Source: Fischerella muscicola SAG 1427-1 = PCC 73103 (lineage in GTDB: Bacteria; Cyanobacteriota; Cyanobacteriia; Cyanobacteriales; Nostocaceae). From it: 64,000 bases of DNA. Location: positions 1 through 64,000 of the forward strand of contig NZ_AJLJ01000194.1 in assembly GCF_000317245.1 (NCBI RefSeq), given 5' to 3'. A program made the position numbers and the translations under genes. Every line of letters starts with the position of its first letter. Within the stretch, counting starts at the first letter, position 1. Positions 17,970-27,372 of the stretch are shown here, one piece after another. The notes below the pieces were generated by a model, which saw nothing but the letters and a program-made list of their open reading frames with translations, had not been told where the DNA came from and did no database searches.

Positions 17970-18953
17970 TTACTTTAACTTCGCTTCAACTTCTTTCATT
18001 TGCTGCAAAATATCATCAGCTTGTTTCTTCAACAGCAAACGTTCTCTAGCACTCAACGCCTGTCTAAGTTGCTTATTGACAACCATATACTCTTCACTTA
18101 GACTATCAAATTCTTGTTGTAATTGTTGCTTCTCCAGTTCATTTGCTTGACTCACACTAGAATCTCCTGATTTTGTTTGCAGCTTCAGATTATTCCGATA
18201 ATCAGCCAAAATCATATCGCCTAATCCTTCCGTACGGGCTGTCGGCTCTTGCAATACGTCGTTTTTTACACCCCAACGCCGCAAACCATCCAACACATGA
18301 TTTTTCAAATCATCGACAGTAACAAAATTCTTACCTGCACGATCCGCTTGACCACTTAGCCCTTCTAATAAATGATAGGTAAAAACACCATGCTGTTTTT
18401 CTTGCCATTCAAAAGCCTTTTGTTGAGCAGTGCTGGCTGCAATCAGTGCAAAACCCTCAGCCTGTTCGTAAACATTATGAATAAACTCTGGATTAGCTAA
18501 TAAATCTCTACCAATATCTAAACCAGTGTGACAAGCATCTAACGTTAACAAAAAGCGTCGCCCTTCACTACCTTTCATATACTGCTCTACCTTAGCCACA
18601 GGTAGCGCTTGCTGTTTTAGTAAATTTAGCTGAGTATCACAAGTTATTAAAACAGGTTCTTTGTGATTCGCTGCTGTCTCCACCACTGTTCCATGACAAG
18701 CAAAATGCACCCAAAGTAAATCATCTGCTTGCACAGCATCACAAATTTGCTTGAGTCTTGCTTCTACATTGTTGCGGTTAGGAAAACGTGGATGATTCCA
18801 ATCTTGTTGATCATGGAGAGTAACTACTTCATAGCCAAGTGACTCAAGGGTTTGTCCTAGCACCAAAACATCATTCACACAAAATTTTAAATCACTAATT
18901 CCAGGATCTGTGTAGTGGTTAACTCCAACTAAGAACGCCCAGCGAGTAGTCAC
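17970..18953 (-). CDS. Caspase-like (peptidase C14) protease with C-terminal coiled coil
   Basis: A 327-residue protein. The caspase p20-like domain occupies about residues 1-240: WAFLVGVNHYTDPGISDLKF at the start, catalytic His about 87 in HFACHGTV and catalytic Cys about 141 in LTLDACHTGLDI. A linker leads to a charged coiled coil near 280-327 (LSEEYMVVNKQL...RLLLKKQADDILQQM). Orthocaspases cleave after Arg/Lys and are linked to stress or immune responses in bacteria; the role here is inferred. The start is a GTG at 18953 that directly abuts a MITE (18954-19086), so the upstream control region is supplied or disrupted by it, and no Shine-Dalgarno is visible. The first gene of the pair with the FGE protein. 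Confidence 0.88.
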   Translation of the reverse strand: MTTRWAFLVGVNHYTDPGISDLKFCVNDVLVLGQTLESLGYEVVTLHDQQDWNHPRFPNRNNVEARLKQICDAVQADDLLWVHFACHGTVVETAANHKEPVLITCDTQLNLLKQQALPVAKVEQYMKGSEGRRFLLTLDACHTGLDIGRDLLANPEFIHNVYEQAEGFALIAASTAQQKAFEWQEKQHGVFTYHLLEGLSGQADRAGKNFVTVDDLKNHVLDGLRRWGVKNDVLQEPTARTEGLGDMILADYRNNLKLQTKSGDSSVSQANELEKQQLQQEFDSLSEEYMVVNKQLRQALSARERLLLKKQADDILQQMKEVEAKLK

Positions 18954-19086
18954 CTAGTACTCTGTCAAGGCAACTTTGAGGGATTAAATAAAAAACCGCA
19001 GAGGCGCAGAGGGCGCAGAGGAAGAGGAGGAGAGGATAAAACTAGAATTTGGTTTACCCGGCAAAGTTGGTGTGACAGAGTACTAG
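18954..19086. mobile_element. 133-bp MITE with 25-bp terminal inverted repeats
   Basis: The ends are CTAGTACTCTGTCAAGGCAACTTTG and, reverse-complemented from the right, a 25-mer differing at three positions. No coding capacity. The interior holds GCAGAGGCGCAGAGGGCGCAGAGG, the inverse of the CTCTGCG repeat seen elsewhere. The CTAGTACTC end matches the end of the elements near 9.1 kb, so they may belong to one family mobilised in trans. It touches the caspase GTG start. Confidence 0.8.
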
Positions 19087-19182
19087 CTTTCTCCTATCAA
19101 GCTTTTTCTTTCTATACTGACATCCAAATAAAAAAATAAGTAAGTCAGCGTTAAAAATTAAAAGTTTGTAGTAGGCACAACT

Positions 19183-19413
19183 TCAAGCAGCACCTACCGA
19201 AGCAACTAAACGATGTTCGCGATCGGCAGCAAATTCTAGACATGCTCTAATATCCTCTTCTGTCAACTCAGGAAAATCTTCTAAAATTTCAGCATGAGAC
19301 ATACCCACTGCTAACCAACCTAGAACATCATATACAGTAATTCGCATCCGCCGAATACAAGGCTTACCCCCTCGCTTGTCTGGCTCAATCGTAATAATAT
19401 CTTGATAACTCAT
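19183..19413 (-). CDS. DUF433 antitoxin-like protein, unpaired
   Basis: A 76-residue DUF433 protein (ITIEPDKRGGKPCIRRMRIT, VYDVLGWLAVGMSHAEIL, LTEEDIRACLEFAADRE), a small helix-turn-helix family usually encoded just before a DUF5615 PIN-like toxin. Here the downstream side has no partner: about 100 bp of AT-rich sequence, then the MITE at 18954-19086. It is either an orphan or has lost its toxin through rearrangement near the MITE. The start ATG at 19413 is unambiguous. Function as an antitoxin is by family association only. Confidence 0.8.
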   Translation of the reverse strand: MSYQDIITIEPDKRGGKPCIRRMRITVYDVLGWLAVGMSHAEILEDFPELTEEDIRACLEFAADREHRLVASVGAA

Positions 19414-19696
19414 AGTTGCTTATAGACTACGTAATACCTCTCCAAGTCTAGAGCAGCCCAACACTACACTGCAAAGGCTCCAATCCTGAAAGTAGCGATG
19501 AAAGAGGACTGAAGTCCTCACTACAAACGACAAGCTTGAAGGTTTTTCGTTGCCTCGGAATAATTTAGATTACGATAGAATTGTAGAATTGTTAAGGCTT
19601 ATTTACAGAATCTGTATTTTCCTTCAAATTCTGTTAAAGCAGTCCACCACTATATATAAACTGTAACCCTTTTTAAAGTACTGGAACGCGCTTATT

Positions 19697-21487
19697 ATGA
19701 CGCTCCCAATCCGCAACGTCGCTATCATCGCCCACGTAGATCACGGCAAAACAACCCTCGTTGATGCTCTTCTCAAACAATCCGGCATTTTCCGTGAAGG
19801 GGAAGACGTTCCGGATTGCGTCATGGACTCCAACGCCCTGGAAAGAGAACGAGGGATTACTATTCTTTCTAAGAATACGGCTGTTAAATACAAAGAAACG
19901 CTGATCAATATTGTTGACACTCCCGGACACGCTGACTTTGGTGGCGAAGTGGAACGGGTACTTGGGATGGTTGACGGTTGCATCCTGATTGTAGATGCTA
20001 ATGAAGGCCCGATGCCCCAAACCCGCTTTGTATTAAAGAAAGCTTTAGAAAAAGGACTCCGCCCGATTGTCGTTGTCAATAAAATCGACCGTCCGCAAGC
20101 AGACCCCTACGGCGCAATTGATAAAGTCTTAGACCTATTCCTCGAACTGGGTGCAGACGAAGATCAGTGTGATTTCCCCTATTTGTTCGCCTCTGGTTTA
20201 AGTGGTTACGCTAAAGATGACTTGGATGACGAACCCAAGGACATGCAACCCCTATTTGATGCGATTTTGCGTCATGTTCCACCACCAGTAGGGGATGTCA
20301 ACAAGCCATTACAGCTGCAAGTTACCACCCTTGATTATTCTGAATATCTGGGACGGATTGTCATTGGTAGAATCCACAACGGTGTCATCCGTATGGGACA
20401 GCAAGCGGCTTTGGTAACAGAAACTGGTAACATTGTCAAAGCCAAAATCACTAAGTTGATGGGCTTTGAAGGTTTGAAGCGAGTCGAAATGGAAGAAGCT
20501 TCTGCTGGTTATATTGTGGCAGTGGCTGGTTTTGCTGATGCGAATATTGGTGAGACCATTACTGATCCTAACGAACCCCAAGCTTTACCACTAATCAAAG
20601 TCGATGAACCAACATTACAAATGACCTTCTGGGTGAACGATTCACCTTTTGCTGGTCAAGAAGGTAAGCTGGTAACATCTCGACAAGTGCGCGATCGCCT
20701 CTTCCGTGAACTAGAAACTAACGTCGCCCTCCGCGTTGAAGAAACCGACTCTCCTGACAAATTCCTCGTTTCCGGTCGTGGTGAATTACACTTGGGTATC
20801 TTAATCGAAACCATGCGCCGTGAAGGCTACGAGTTCCAAGTATCTCAGCCACAGGTAATTTACCGCGAAGTTAATGGTCAACCCTGTGAACCTTATGAAC
20901 TCCTAGTACTGGACGTTCCCGAAGATGGTGTTGGTAGTTGTATCGAACGCCTCGGACAACGTCGCGGTGAAATGCAAGACATGCAAGTTGGTGGTAACGG
21001 ACGCACCCAATTAGAGTTTGTCATTCCCGCCCGTGGTTTAATTGGATTCCGGGGTGAATTCATGCGGATGACACGGGGCGAAGGAATTATGAACCACAGT
21101 TTCCTAGATTACCGCCCGCTCAGTGGAGATATTGAAGCCCGTAATAAAGGTGTGCTGATTGCCTTTGAAGAAGGCGTTTCCACCTTCTACGCCATGAGAA
21201 ACGCTGAAGACAGAGGCGTATTCTTTATTACTCCAGGTACAAAAGTCTACAAAGGTATGATTGTTGGTGAACACAACCGTCCCCAAGACTTAGAATTGAA
21301 TGTCTGCAAAACCAAGCAGCTTACTAACCACCGCGCCGCTAGTGGTGACGAGTTAGTACAGTTGCAAGCACCAGTGGAAATGAGCTTAGAGCGTGCTTTG
21401 GAATATATCGGCCCTGATGAATTGGTGGAAGTGACACCCCAGTCAATTCGTCTGCGGAAGATGGCGAAGAAGTTAGCGAAACGATAG
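19697..21487 (+). CDS. typA: Translational GTPase TypA/BipA
   Basis: A 596-residue ribosome-associated GTPase acting in ribosome assembly and stress adaptation. G1 AHVDHGKTT (about residues 11-19), effector region [14 protein letters not shown]3 [16 protein letters not shown]4 NKIDRPQA, then EF-G-like domains and the BipA-specific C-terminus ([62 protein letters not shown]). Full length and intact. Upstream, about 19500-19530, lies a small repeat with the palindrome AGGACTGAAGTCCT. Confidence 0.97.
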   Translation: MTLPIRNVAIIAHVDHGKTTLVDALLKQSGIFREGEDVPDCVMDSNALERERGITILSKNTAVKYKETLINIVDTPGHADFGGEVERVLGMVDGCILIVDANEGPMPQTRFVLKKALEKGLRPIVVVNKIDRPQADPYGAIDKVLDLFLELGADEDQCDFPYLFASGLSGYAKDDLDDEPKDMQPLFDAILRHVPPPVGDVNKPLQLQVTTLDYSEYLGRIVIGRIHNGVIRMGQQAALVTETGNIVKAKITKLMGFEGLKRVEMEEASAGYIVAVAGFADANIGETITDPNEPQALPLIKVDEPTLQMTFWVNDSPFAGQEGKLVTSRQVRDRLFRELETNVALRVEETDSPDKFLVSGRGELHLGILIETMRREGYEFQVSQPQVIYREVNGQPCEPYELLVLDVPEDGVGSCIERLGQRRGEMQDMQVGGNGRTQLEFVIPARGLIGFRGEFMRMTRGEGIMNHSFLDYRPLSGDIEARNKGVLIAFEEGVSTFYAMRNAEDRGVFFITPGTKVYKGMIVGEHNRPQDLELNVCKTKQLTNHRAASGDELVQLQAPVEMSLERALEYIGPDELVEVTPQSIRLRKMAKKLAKR

Positions 21488-21531
21488 GTAAATACTGAAA
21501 TTATCTTTAGAGATGTACTGACGACATAAAC

Positions 21532-21566
21532 AAGAACCCCGACTTTTTAAAAAAGTCGGGGTTCTT
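21532..21566 (+). terminator. Hairpin downstream of typA
   Basis: A perfect 17-bp-arm palindrome (AAGAACCCCGACTTTTT and its complement, one-base centre) begins 45 bp after the typA stop. It resembles the GATCCCCGAC repeat core but with both outer arms changed in a compensating way, keeping pairing. Terminator function is plausible. Confidence 0.6.
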
Positions 21567-21610
21567 TGTGTTTTGGGAAAATGCGATCGCAGAAATTGCA
21601 GATTCGTCTT

Positions 21611-21714
21611 TATACCGATTCAAAAAATGTTTGCGACACCTTCAGAATATGAGACGCGATAAATCGCGTCTCTACAGAATTCATCTGTCGCATTCTTTTT
21701 TCAAATTGATATAA
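21611..21714. repeat. MITE-like element with AGACGCGAT hairpin (copy 1)
   Basis: Terminal inverted repeats (TATACCGATTCAAAAAATG...TGCGACA against the complement of TGTCGCATTCTTTTTTCAAA...) enclose the hairpin GAGACGCGATAAATCGCGTCTC at 21651-21672. Related elements lie at 39098-39204 and 39223-39349. A minus-strand open frame at 21610-21858 is largely made of this element and is not a gene. Confidence 0.75.
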
Positions 21715-21832
21715 CTTCATCAACTCTTCAGTAAAACACTTAGGTATTGGGAATTTTGGACATTCATAGGTTAAGTTGTTGGTTGATTGTTGATAGGTAA
21801 TTATTCCAAAAACAAACAAAAAACAACTAATT

Positions 21833-23068
21833 ATGAAAATCATCAAACGCATTACCAACTGGTTAGAAATTCGTGCTTCTACTCCTACGTATAGTGGTTG
21901 GGTATTGGGGGGAATTGCTATTTGCTTTTTTGGGGCTGCTATGAATACAATGGCTGGCTGGCTTTATGCGATTAGTGGTGTTAGCTTCGCCTTACTATTC
22001 ATAGCAGCTGTCTTACCACCGCGATCGCTCTTTCATTTAATAGTTAAGCGCCATCCAATCCAAGCAGTCACAGCTGGAGACGATTTAAAAGTTGAATTAG
22101 ATATTATCAATCCCACAAATAAAGTTGTGAACTTGCTGCAAGTTGCAGATGTCTTACCTTTCATTTTGGGAAAACCGCAACAGCAAGCCATAGAAACTAT
22201 CTTGCCCCAAAATAGCTACCGTTGGGTATATTATTACCCTACCGAACGTCGGGGTATTTATCGTTGGCAAACTGTTGAACTTGCTAGTGGTGCGCCTTTA
22301 GGACTGTTTTGGTGTCGTCGCCAGCGCGATTGTACTGCAAAGGCGATAGTCTATCCCACAGTCTTAAACCTTACCAGTTGTCCTCTGGTTGATAGAATTG
22401 GGCAAGAAGATTGCCGCCAGGGTGATCCTCGTGGTGTACCTTTGCAGACAGCAAATGAAGGACTGGTGCGATCGCTGCGTCCTTACCGCATAGGTGATCC
22501 GATGCGTCTAATTCACTGGCGCACTAGCGCTCGTTACGGAGAATTACGGTTACGAGAGTTAGAAATAGTTACTGCTGGACAACAGATGGTGATTGCCCTG
22601 GATAGCAGTGGAAAATGGGAAGAGTCTAGTTTTGAGGAAGCAGTAATTGCCGCGGCCTCACTGTATTTTTACGCACAACATCAGCAAGTACAAGTACAAC
22701 TGTGGACAGCATCTACAGGTTTAGTCAAAGGCGATCGCGTTGTTATGGAAACTTTAGCAGCAACTAATCCTGGTGAAGATGCAACAAATCCTCTCTCCAC
22801 AAGTGATCCGCTGATTTGGCTAACTCAAAACCCCTCAACTATATCTTTGCTCCCTAGTGGTAGCCGTTGGTTATTGTGGCAAAGTTGGCAAACACCAACA
22901 GAACAAGTAGTAGTAAATCGAGACTATCCCGGTATAGTCGTACAACCAGAGCAACCACTACAACTCCAGCTACAACAGGCTTTGAGTGGAGAGCATAGTA
23001 TACCGCTAAGGAGTTTAAAGACTCAAATAAACCCTGAAGTAGATTTGAGCTATGAGACTGCGATTTGA
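21833..23068 (+). CDS. DUF58 domain protein
   Basis: A 411-residue protein with two N-terminal membrane helices (GWVLGGIAICFFGAAMNTMA and YAISGVSFALLFIAAV), an Ig-like segment, then the DUF58 hallmark RSLRPYRIGDPMRLIHWRTS around residues 210-225 and a von-Willebrand-like tail (QMVIALDSSGKWE). DUF58 proteins usually accompany MoxR-type AAA ATPases and transglutaminase-like genes; neither is next to it here. Predicted inner-membrane protein, function unknown. It precedes ndhL by about 110 bp on the same strand. Confidence 0.9.
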   Translation: MKIIKRITNWLEIRASTPTYSGWVLGGIAICFFGAAMNTMAGWLYAISGVSFALLFIAAVLPPRSLFHLIVKRHPIQAVTAGDDLKVELDIINPTNKVVNLLQVADVLPFILGKPQQQAIETILPQNSYRWVYYYPTERRGIYRWQTVELASGAPLGLFWCRRQRDCTAKAIVYPTVLNLTSCPLVDRIGQEDCRQGDPRGVPLQTANEGLVRSLRPYRIGDPMRLIHWRTSARYGELRLRELEIVTAGQQMVIALDSSGKWEESSFEEAVIAAASLYFYAQHQQVQVQLWTASTGLVKGDRVVMETLAATNPGEDATNPLSTSDPLIWLTQNPSTISLLPSGSRWLLWQSWQTPTEQVVVNRDYPGIVVQPEQPLQLQLQQALSGEHSIPLRSLKTQINPEVDLSYETAI

Positions 23069-23176
23069 ATCGCAGGTGGGTTTTTTTGAACTGCTTTAAG
23101 AATAAGCAGTGCAAGGAAGTACTATGATGGAAAGCATATGCACCCTTTGGCCATTTTTGCGGAAAGAGGAAAACTA

Positions 23177-23404
23177 ATGATTGGAGAAGGAATTATAGTA
23201 CCGTTGCTCTATTTGGTTTTGGCCGGAGCTTATTTGCTAGTCATACCCGTGGCTGTACTGTTCTATCTGAATCAGCGTTGGTATGTAGCTAGCTCTCTGG
23301 AACGCGCATTTATGTATTTTCTGGTGTTCTTCTTCTTTCCGGGTTTGTTAGTTCTGTCACCGTTTGTAAATTTGCGACCAAAACGGCGGCAAATTGAAGC
23401 GTAA
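23177..23404 (+). CDS. ndhL: NDH-1 subunit NdhL
   Basis: A 75-residue small subunit of the thylakoid NDH-1 complex (cyclic electron flow and inorganic carbon uptake). Two membrane helices are visible ([21 protein letters not shown] and [19 protein letters not shown]), joined by the NdhL-typical [16 protein letters not shown], with RPKRRQI at the end. I start at the ATG at 23177, preceded by GGAAAGAGGAAA, rather than at the earlier in-frame ATG at 23138. A DUF3007 gene and trpA follow on the same strand, an order I recall from other cyanobacteria. Confidence 0.92.
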   Translation: MIGEGIIVPLLYLVLAGAYLLVIPVAVLFYLNQRWYVASSLERAFMYFLVFFFFPGLLVLSPFVNLRPKRRQIEA

Positions 23405-23427
23405 TTAAGTTGGTAGTTCATATACTT

Positions 23428-23739
23428 ATGCGACGTCTTGACGCTCTAGGAATTGTTTTTGGCGTTTTTCTTACAGGTGGTTTAGCATATCTAGTGCTGC
23501 AACTAGCAGGGCTGGATAATTTAGAAGCAGGTATCTGGAGTCAAGTCTTGCTAGTCGGTGGGTTAATTGGCTGGTTGATGACTTATATTTTCCGGGCTGT
23601 TAATCACAAAATGACCTACCATCAACAGCGCGATCAATACGAACAGGCTTATTTCCAAAAGCGCTTAGACGAACTCTCGCCCGAAGAACTCGCAAAAATT
23701 CAAGCCGAGATCGAACAAGAAAAGGATTCACAGGTGTAA
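23428..23739 (+). CDS. DUF3007 membrane protein
   Basis: A 103-residue protein starting at the ATG at 23428 (MRRLDALGIVFGVFLTGG); a TTG six codons earlier is in frame but less likely. Two membrane helices span about residues 5-25 and 38-56, followed by a charged helical tail (YHQQRDQYEQAYFQKRLDELSPEEL). It belongs to the cyanobacterial/plastid DUF3007 family and lies 23 bp after ndhL, so it is likely co-transcribed and may be thylakoid-associated. The function is unknown. Confidence 0.85.
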   Translation: MRRLDALGIVFGVFLTGGLAYLVLQLAGLDNLEAGIWSQVLLVGGLIGWLMTYIFRAVNHKMTYHQQRDQYEQAYFQKRLDELSPEELAKIQAEIEQEKDSQV

Positions 23740-23744
23740 AATTG

Positions 23745-23856
23745 TCATTTGTTATGAGTCATTGGTCATTTGTCCTCAAGTTAATGACTAATGACCAATG
23801 ACTAATGACCAATGACCATTGTACAGACGCGAGGAACATCGCGTCTCTAATGACTA
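23745..23856. repeat. TGACTAA/TGACCAA heptamer repeats and AGACGCGA hairpin before trpA
   Basis: Alternating TGACTAA and TGACCAA units at about 23784-23820, complementary to GTCATTGGTCATTTGTC just before, so a long hairpin is possible. They are followed by the hairpin CAGACGCGAGGAACATCGCGTCTC and one further unit that runs into the trpA start codon. Confidence 0.75.
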
Positions 23857-24657
23857 ATGACAGTAATTTCCGACTGCTTTGAAACCCTCAAACAAAATCG
23901 TAAGTGCGCCTTAATTCCATTTATTACTGCTGGCGATCCAGATTTAGAAACAACCGCAGCAGCTTTGCGAACTCTAGATCGCAGTGGCGCGGACATAATT
24001 GAGTTGGGTGTTCCCTACTCTGATCCTCTGGCTGATGGGCCAGTGATTCAAGCCGCAGCTACCCGTGCTTTAGAACGAAGAATCACTTTAGACCAAGTGC
24101 TAGAAATGGTGAAAGCAACTACTCCGAGTTTGCGATCGCCAATTATTCTCTTCAATTACTACAATCCTATTCTCAATCGGGGTATAGAAAATTTTCTCCA
24201 ACAAATTGCAAATGCTGGTGTAGCTGGTTTAGTCGTTCCAGATTTACCCCTAGAAGAAGCCGCTAATTTACTCGAACCAGCAGCAAAAATTGGCGTTGAT
24301 GTAATTTTACTTATAGCTCCCACCAGTTCTGCTGAACGCATTGCAGCAATCGCCCGCGCCTCCCAAGGATTTATATATTTAGTTAGTGTTACAGGTGTCA
24401 CGGGAATGCGATCGCAAATGGAGTTGCGGGTGTCAGATTTGCTCCAACAAATTCGTAGTGTGACAGATAAACCCATCGGTGTGGGTTTTGGTATTTCCCA
24501 ACCAGAACAAGCCCGACAAGTCAAAGATTGGGGTGCAGATGCAGCTATTGTTGGTAGTGCGTTTGTGAAACGACTTAGCGAAGGTACATCCCAAGAGGGA
24601 TTAGATAAAATCGCCTCGTTTTGTCAAAGCCTCAAGCAGGCGATCGCTAGTTCATAA
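23857..24657 (+). CDS. trpA: Tryptophan synthase alpha chain TrpA
   Basis: A 266-residue TIM barrel that splits indole-3-glycerol phosphate into indole and glyceraldehyde 3-phosphate; indole is passed to TrpB, which is not in this window. Motifs: [36 protein letters not shown] (catalytic Glu and Asp), [27 protein letters not shown] and [13 protein letters not shown]. Full length. The ATG lies inside the TGACTAATGAC repeat that fills the upstream spacer, and no Shine-Dalgarno is evident. Confidence 0.96.
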   Translation: MTVISDCFETLKQNRKCALIPFITAGDPDLETTAAALRTLDRSGADIIELGVPYSDPLADGPVIQAAATRALERRITLDQVLEMVKATTPSLRSPIILFNYYNPILNRGIENFLQQIANAGVAGLVVPDLPLEEAANLLEPAAKIGVDVILLIAPTSSAERIAAIARASQGFIYLVSVTGVTGMRSQMELRVSDLLQQIRSVTDKPIGVGFGISQPEQARQVKDWGADAAIVGSAFVKRLSEGTSQEGLDKIASFCQSLKQAIASS

Positions 24658-25028
24658 ATTAACTTAGGGACAGATACAGAAGTATTACTGAAAAGTTAGT
24701 TAAAAAAAGTAATAAGTATATGGAGATACTGAAACGTCAGCCATAAACCAATCAAACTCTCGCCCAGGGCAACTTTTATCTTCTGTCTTCTTCTTTTTAC
24801 TTTTTTCTTCTGTCTCTATTTATCGAGTTTTCCCCCTAAGCTTGGTAGACAATTTAACAAATATAGTCTTGAATATATAAAGCAGATACGCGGCATTAAA
24901 ATATAGAGTATTATGCGGTAATTTAGTATCGGGTGTAATGTATAGTTCTGTGATGTACATTTATATGAGTGTGAGAGTGTCTAGATTTACAAAAAGCGTA
25001 GTTATGTCGCTGTATAGGGGTAAAAGCG

Positions 25029-25673
25029 ATGAGTGAAAGTATGGCATTTATCGGCGGCGTTGCTGTTGCTGGGCTAGCGGCTATCCTTTTACTAAAGGGG
25101 ACAGGAGGATCTCTGCAACAACCAAACATTGCAATTCCTCAAATACCAAACTTAGTACCGCAAGCACAAGCACCATACTACCCTCCCAGTTACCCAGCAC
25201 TCCCTCAACCTGCACCCGTAAGCCCGAATGCTGATGAGCGTGTTGCCATCGAACGAGTAAAGATGGAAAACGACATACTCAAGAGGGAAAACGACCAGCT
25301 CAAAGCCCAAGTTCAGCAGATGCAAGCTCAAATGCAGCAAGCTGCTTACAACTATCAAATGCAATTTCAACAAAACCAAAATGCCGCAGCACAGTTGCAG
25401 CAACAGCAGCAGGAGCAATCTCAAAATCGCTGGTGGTCTTCACCCATCGTTTGGGCTGTGGGAGGTATGTCTCTCACCATTGGTGGTGGGATTGTCGTAG
25501 CTGGAGTATTATCTTTATTCTCTCCTAAACAACGTTCTACTCGTACTGTTCAGGTGATTCATCCCTATAACGGCCCTACACCACCCTTAGCTCCTGTACG
25601 TCGAGCTGAATTCCTACCACCCCGTACTGAAGCAAGACGAGTTGATGCACCAGAATATGACGACACCTATTAA
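25029..25673 (+). CDS. Unknown membrane protein with Gln-rich coiled coil
   Basis: A 214-residue protein, not recognised. Order: a membrane helix at about 5-23 (MAFIGGVAVAGLAAILLL), a Pro-rich stretch (about 38-65, PYYPPSYPALPQPAPVSP), a coiled coil rich in Gln and Met (about 70-135), a second membrane helix (about 141-163, SPIVWAVGGMSLTIGGGIVV) and a basic then acidic tail. Two membrane segments joined by a Pro-rich and coiled-coil region suggest an envelope-spanning or septal protein. The 372 bp before it contain no gene and presumably its promoter. Confidence 0.8.
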   Translation: MSESMAFIGGVAVAGLAAILLLKGTGGSLQQPNIAIPQIPNLVPQAQAPYYPPSYPALPQPAPVSPNADERVAIERVKMENDILKRENDQLKAQVQQMQAQMQQAAYNYQMQFQQNQNAAAQLQQQQQEQSQNRWWSSPIVWAVGGMSLTIGGGIVVAGVLSLFSPKQRSTRTVQVIHPYNGPTPPLAPVRRAEFLPPRTEARRVDAPEYDDTY

Positions 25674-27372
25674 ATTAGTGTTCTTGTGGTTTAAATAAAC
25701 TACAGTTTCATCGGTGTGCATCGGTGTACATTGCGAAAATCCGCAGGCGTTTCTTTAGTCTAAAAATTTTTCCCATACTACACCTAATTGCAAATCTGTC
25801 TTCAAAGTAGGGAAAAAGAGCAGAGATTAGGGAATGGACTTTCATCCCCTGGTGTGGGATTTTCCTGTGATTAACTGTCTTGAAAAACCATTATTACAAA
25901 ACAATTGATAAGAATGTAAGTATTGTTTTTGTGAATGACAATATTTTTTGATATAATCACACTCTAACTTAAATATTTATTCTATAGATAGGCTTTGAAA
26001 TCGAGAAACCAAGCCTATTGTTGGTGAATTTGTGTTTGCTCACAAAACAATTCTTATAAGTATTTTTTTGTAAATATTTATTAGTTATTTTTGATTTCCA
26101 AAAAGAATTTAATTTTATTATGTGTATTTCTCTTGTTAAAGAAATACAGAAAAATCTTTGTATATATAAGTGGACAGTTTCATGATTGTCTGTCTTAGCT
26201 TAGTCATGGGTAATTCAGTACCGAGCATTGTTATTATTATATTTTTTTACATTATCCCCGAAGAAAAAAACCGAACGTATTCATTTATGTAAAATTTAAA
26301 AATGTAAATTAAAACACTAAGGTATGAATAGAATTTATGATCTGAGATTTATATGATTAGATTGAAAAATCTTAAAAATGAAGACATAGCATGTATCTAG
26401 TAAGTTAATTATAGTCTATGTCTAACATTAAATTCATTAAAAACAACAGTATCTTATTTGACGTTTTTTTATCTTTATCAGGGTATTTTCTGATACGCAT
26501 AAATTTCCTTTTGTAAAGATAAGAAAAAATACTGAATAAATTTTTATAACCCTGATTGCTAATAATTAATTTCTGGGTAATATTACTGAAGTGCGATTTT
26601 AAAAATTAAATTTAGCTTGGCTTATTGAGAACGGCGTTTTTGAGATTTTGCATCAGAAACGTACCAACTTAAACGCCAGGTTGAGTAACTATCGTTACTA
26701 TGTGACCATCAATTAGGTTGATAGTGGAATTATCCCATCACCTAATTCATGATCTCTCTGTTTGGTAATCATTTAATAAAAGTTCCCCCTAGTTGTGACT
26801 TCGTAACAGTTCAGCGCTCTAAAGACAAAACTCAAATAAGTTTGTGCTTTATTCAAAAGAGCTAATTTATTGTGTTATTCCTTCGTTGGTGGCATATCTT
26901 CGCTACAACGACAGTGCTGTAATAGCTATGTTATTTAATCAGAGTAGGGTTATCAGTGGTCTTACCTCATGACAATACAAAATTACAGACAGTATTTGTC
27001 ATGTTCTTTGAACATCTGCGTTATTTACAGTCACGAATCTGGGATAATTAGACTCCCATCACAAAAAAATAATCTTACTCAAGGGCGGTGAAATTGCGAT
27101 TCCATTATCAAATACATAATTCAGTCTGTTGTCTTTCCATCTTACTCGCAAGATTTATTTTGCAAACCAACAACAGAAGAAGTTCCGAGCCACTAGCAAG
27201 CTTGAGTGACTTCAAAATTATTTGTGGTTTAACTGAATTATTCTCCAACGCTGTTATACGTATCTATTTAACAGGCGTAGTTGAGATTGTTTGAAAATCA
27301 CAAGAATTACTGGTTTTTTCATAAAAAACCCTAAATATTGGAAAAATTGCTGTTATTAATTAATGCCTTCCA
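25674..27372. other. 1.7-kb AT-rich gene-less region before the surface locus
   Basis: I see no supported coding region, RNA gene or dispersed MITE here. The sequence is markedly AT-rich, with many runs of T and A. A 68-codon frame at 27088-27294 opens with GTG but has no family signature and ordinary spacer composition. The region ends at the DUF11 gene start and could hold a long 5' leader or a small RNA, but no conserved structure is recognisable by eye. Confidence 0.5.

Noticed and set aside
21610-21858. 82-codon minus-strand frame with a hydrophobic start
   Set aside because: More than a third is the MITE-like element at 21611-21714 and it overlaps the start of the DUF58 gene.
23138-23176. 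Upstream ATG as ndhL start
   Set aside because: The extra 13 residues do not fit NdhL, and the GGAAAGAGGAAA ribosome site precedes the later ATG at 23177.
27088-27294. 68-codon GTG frame in the AT-rich region
   Set aside because: No family, no clear ribosome binding site, spacer-like composition.
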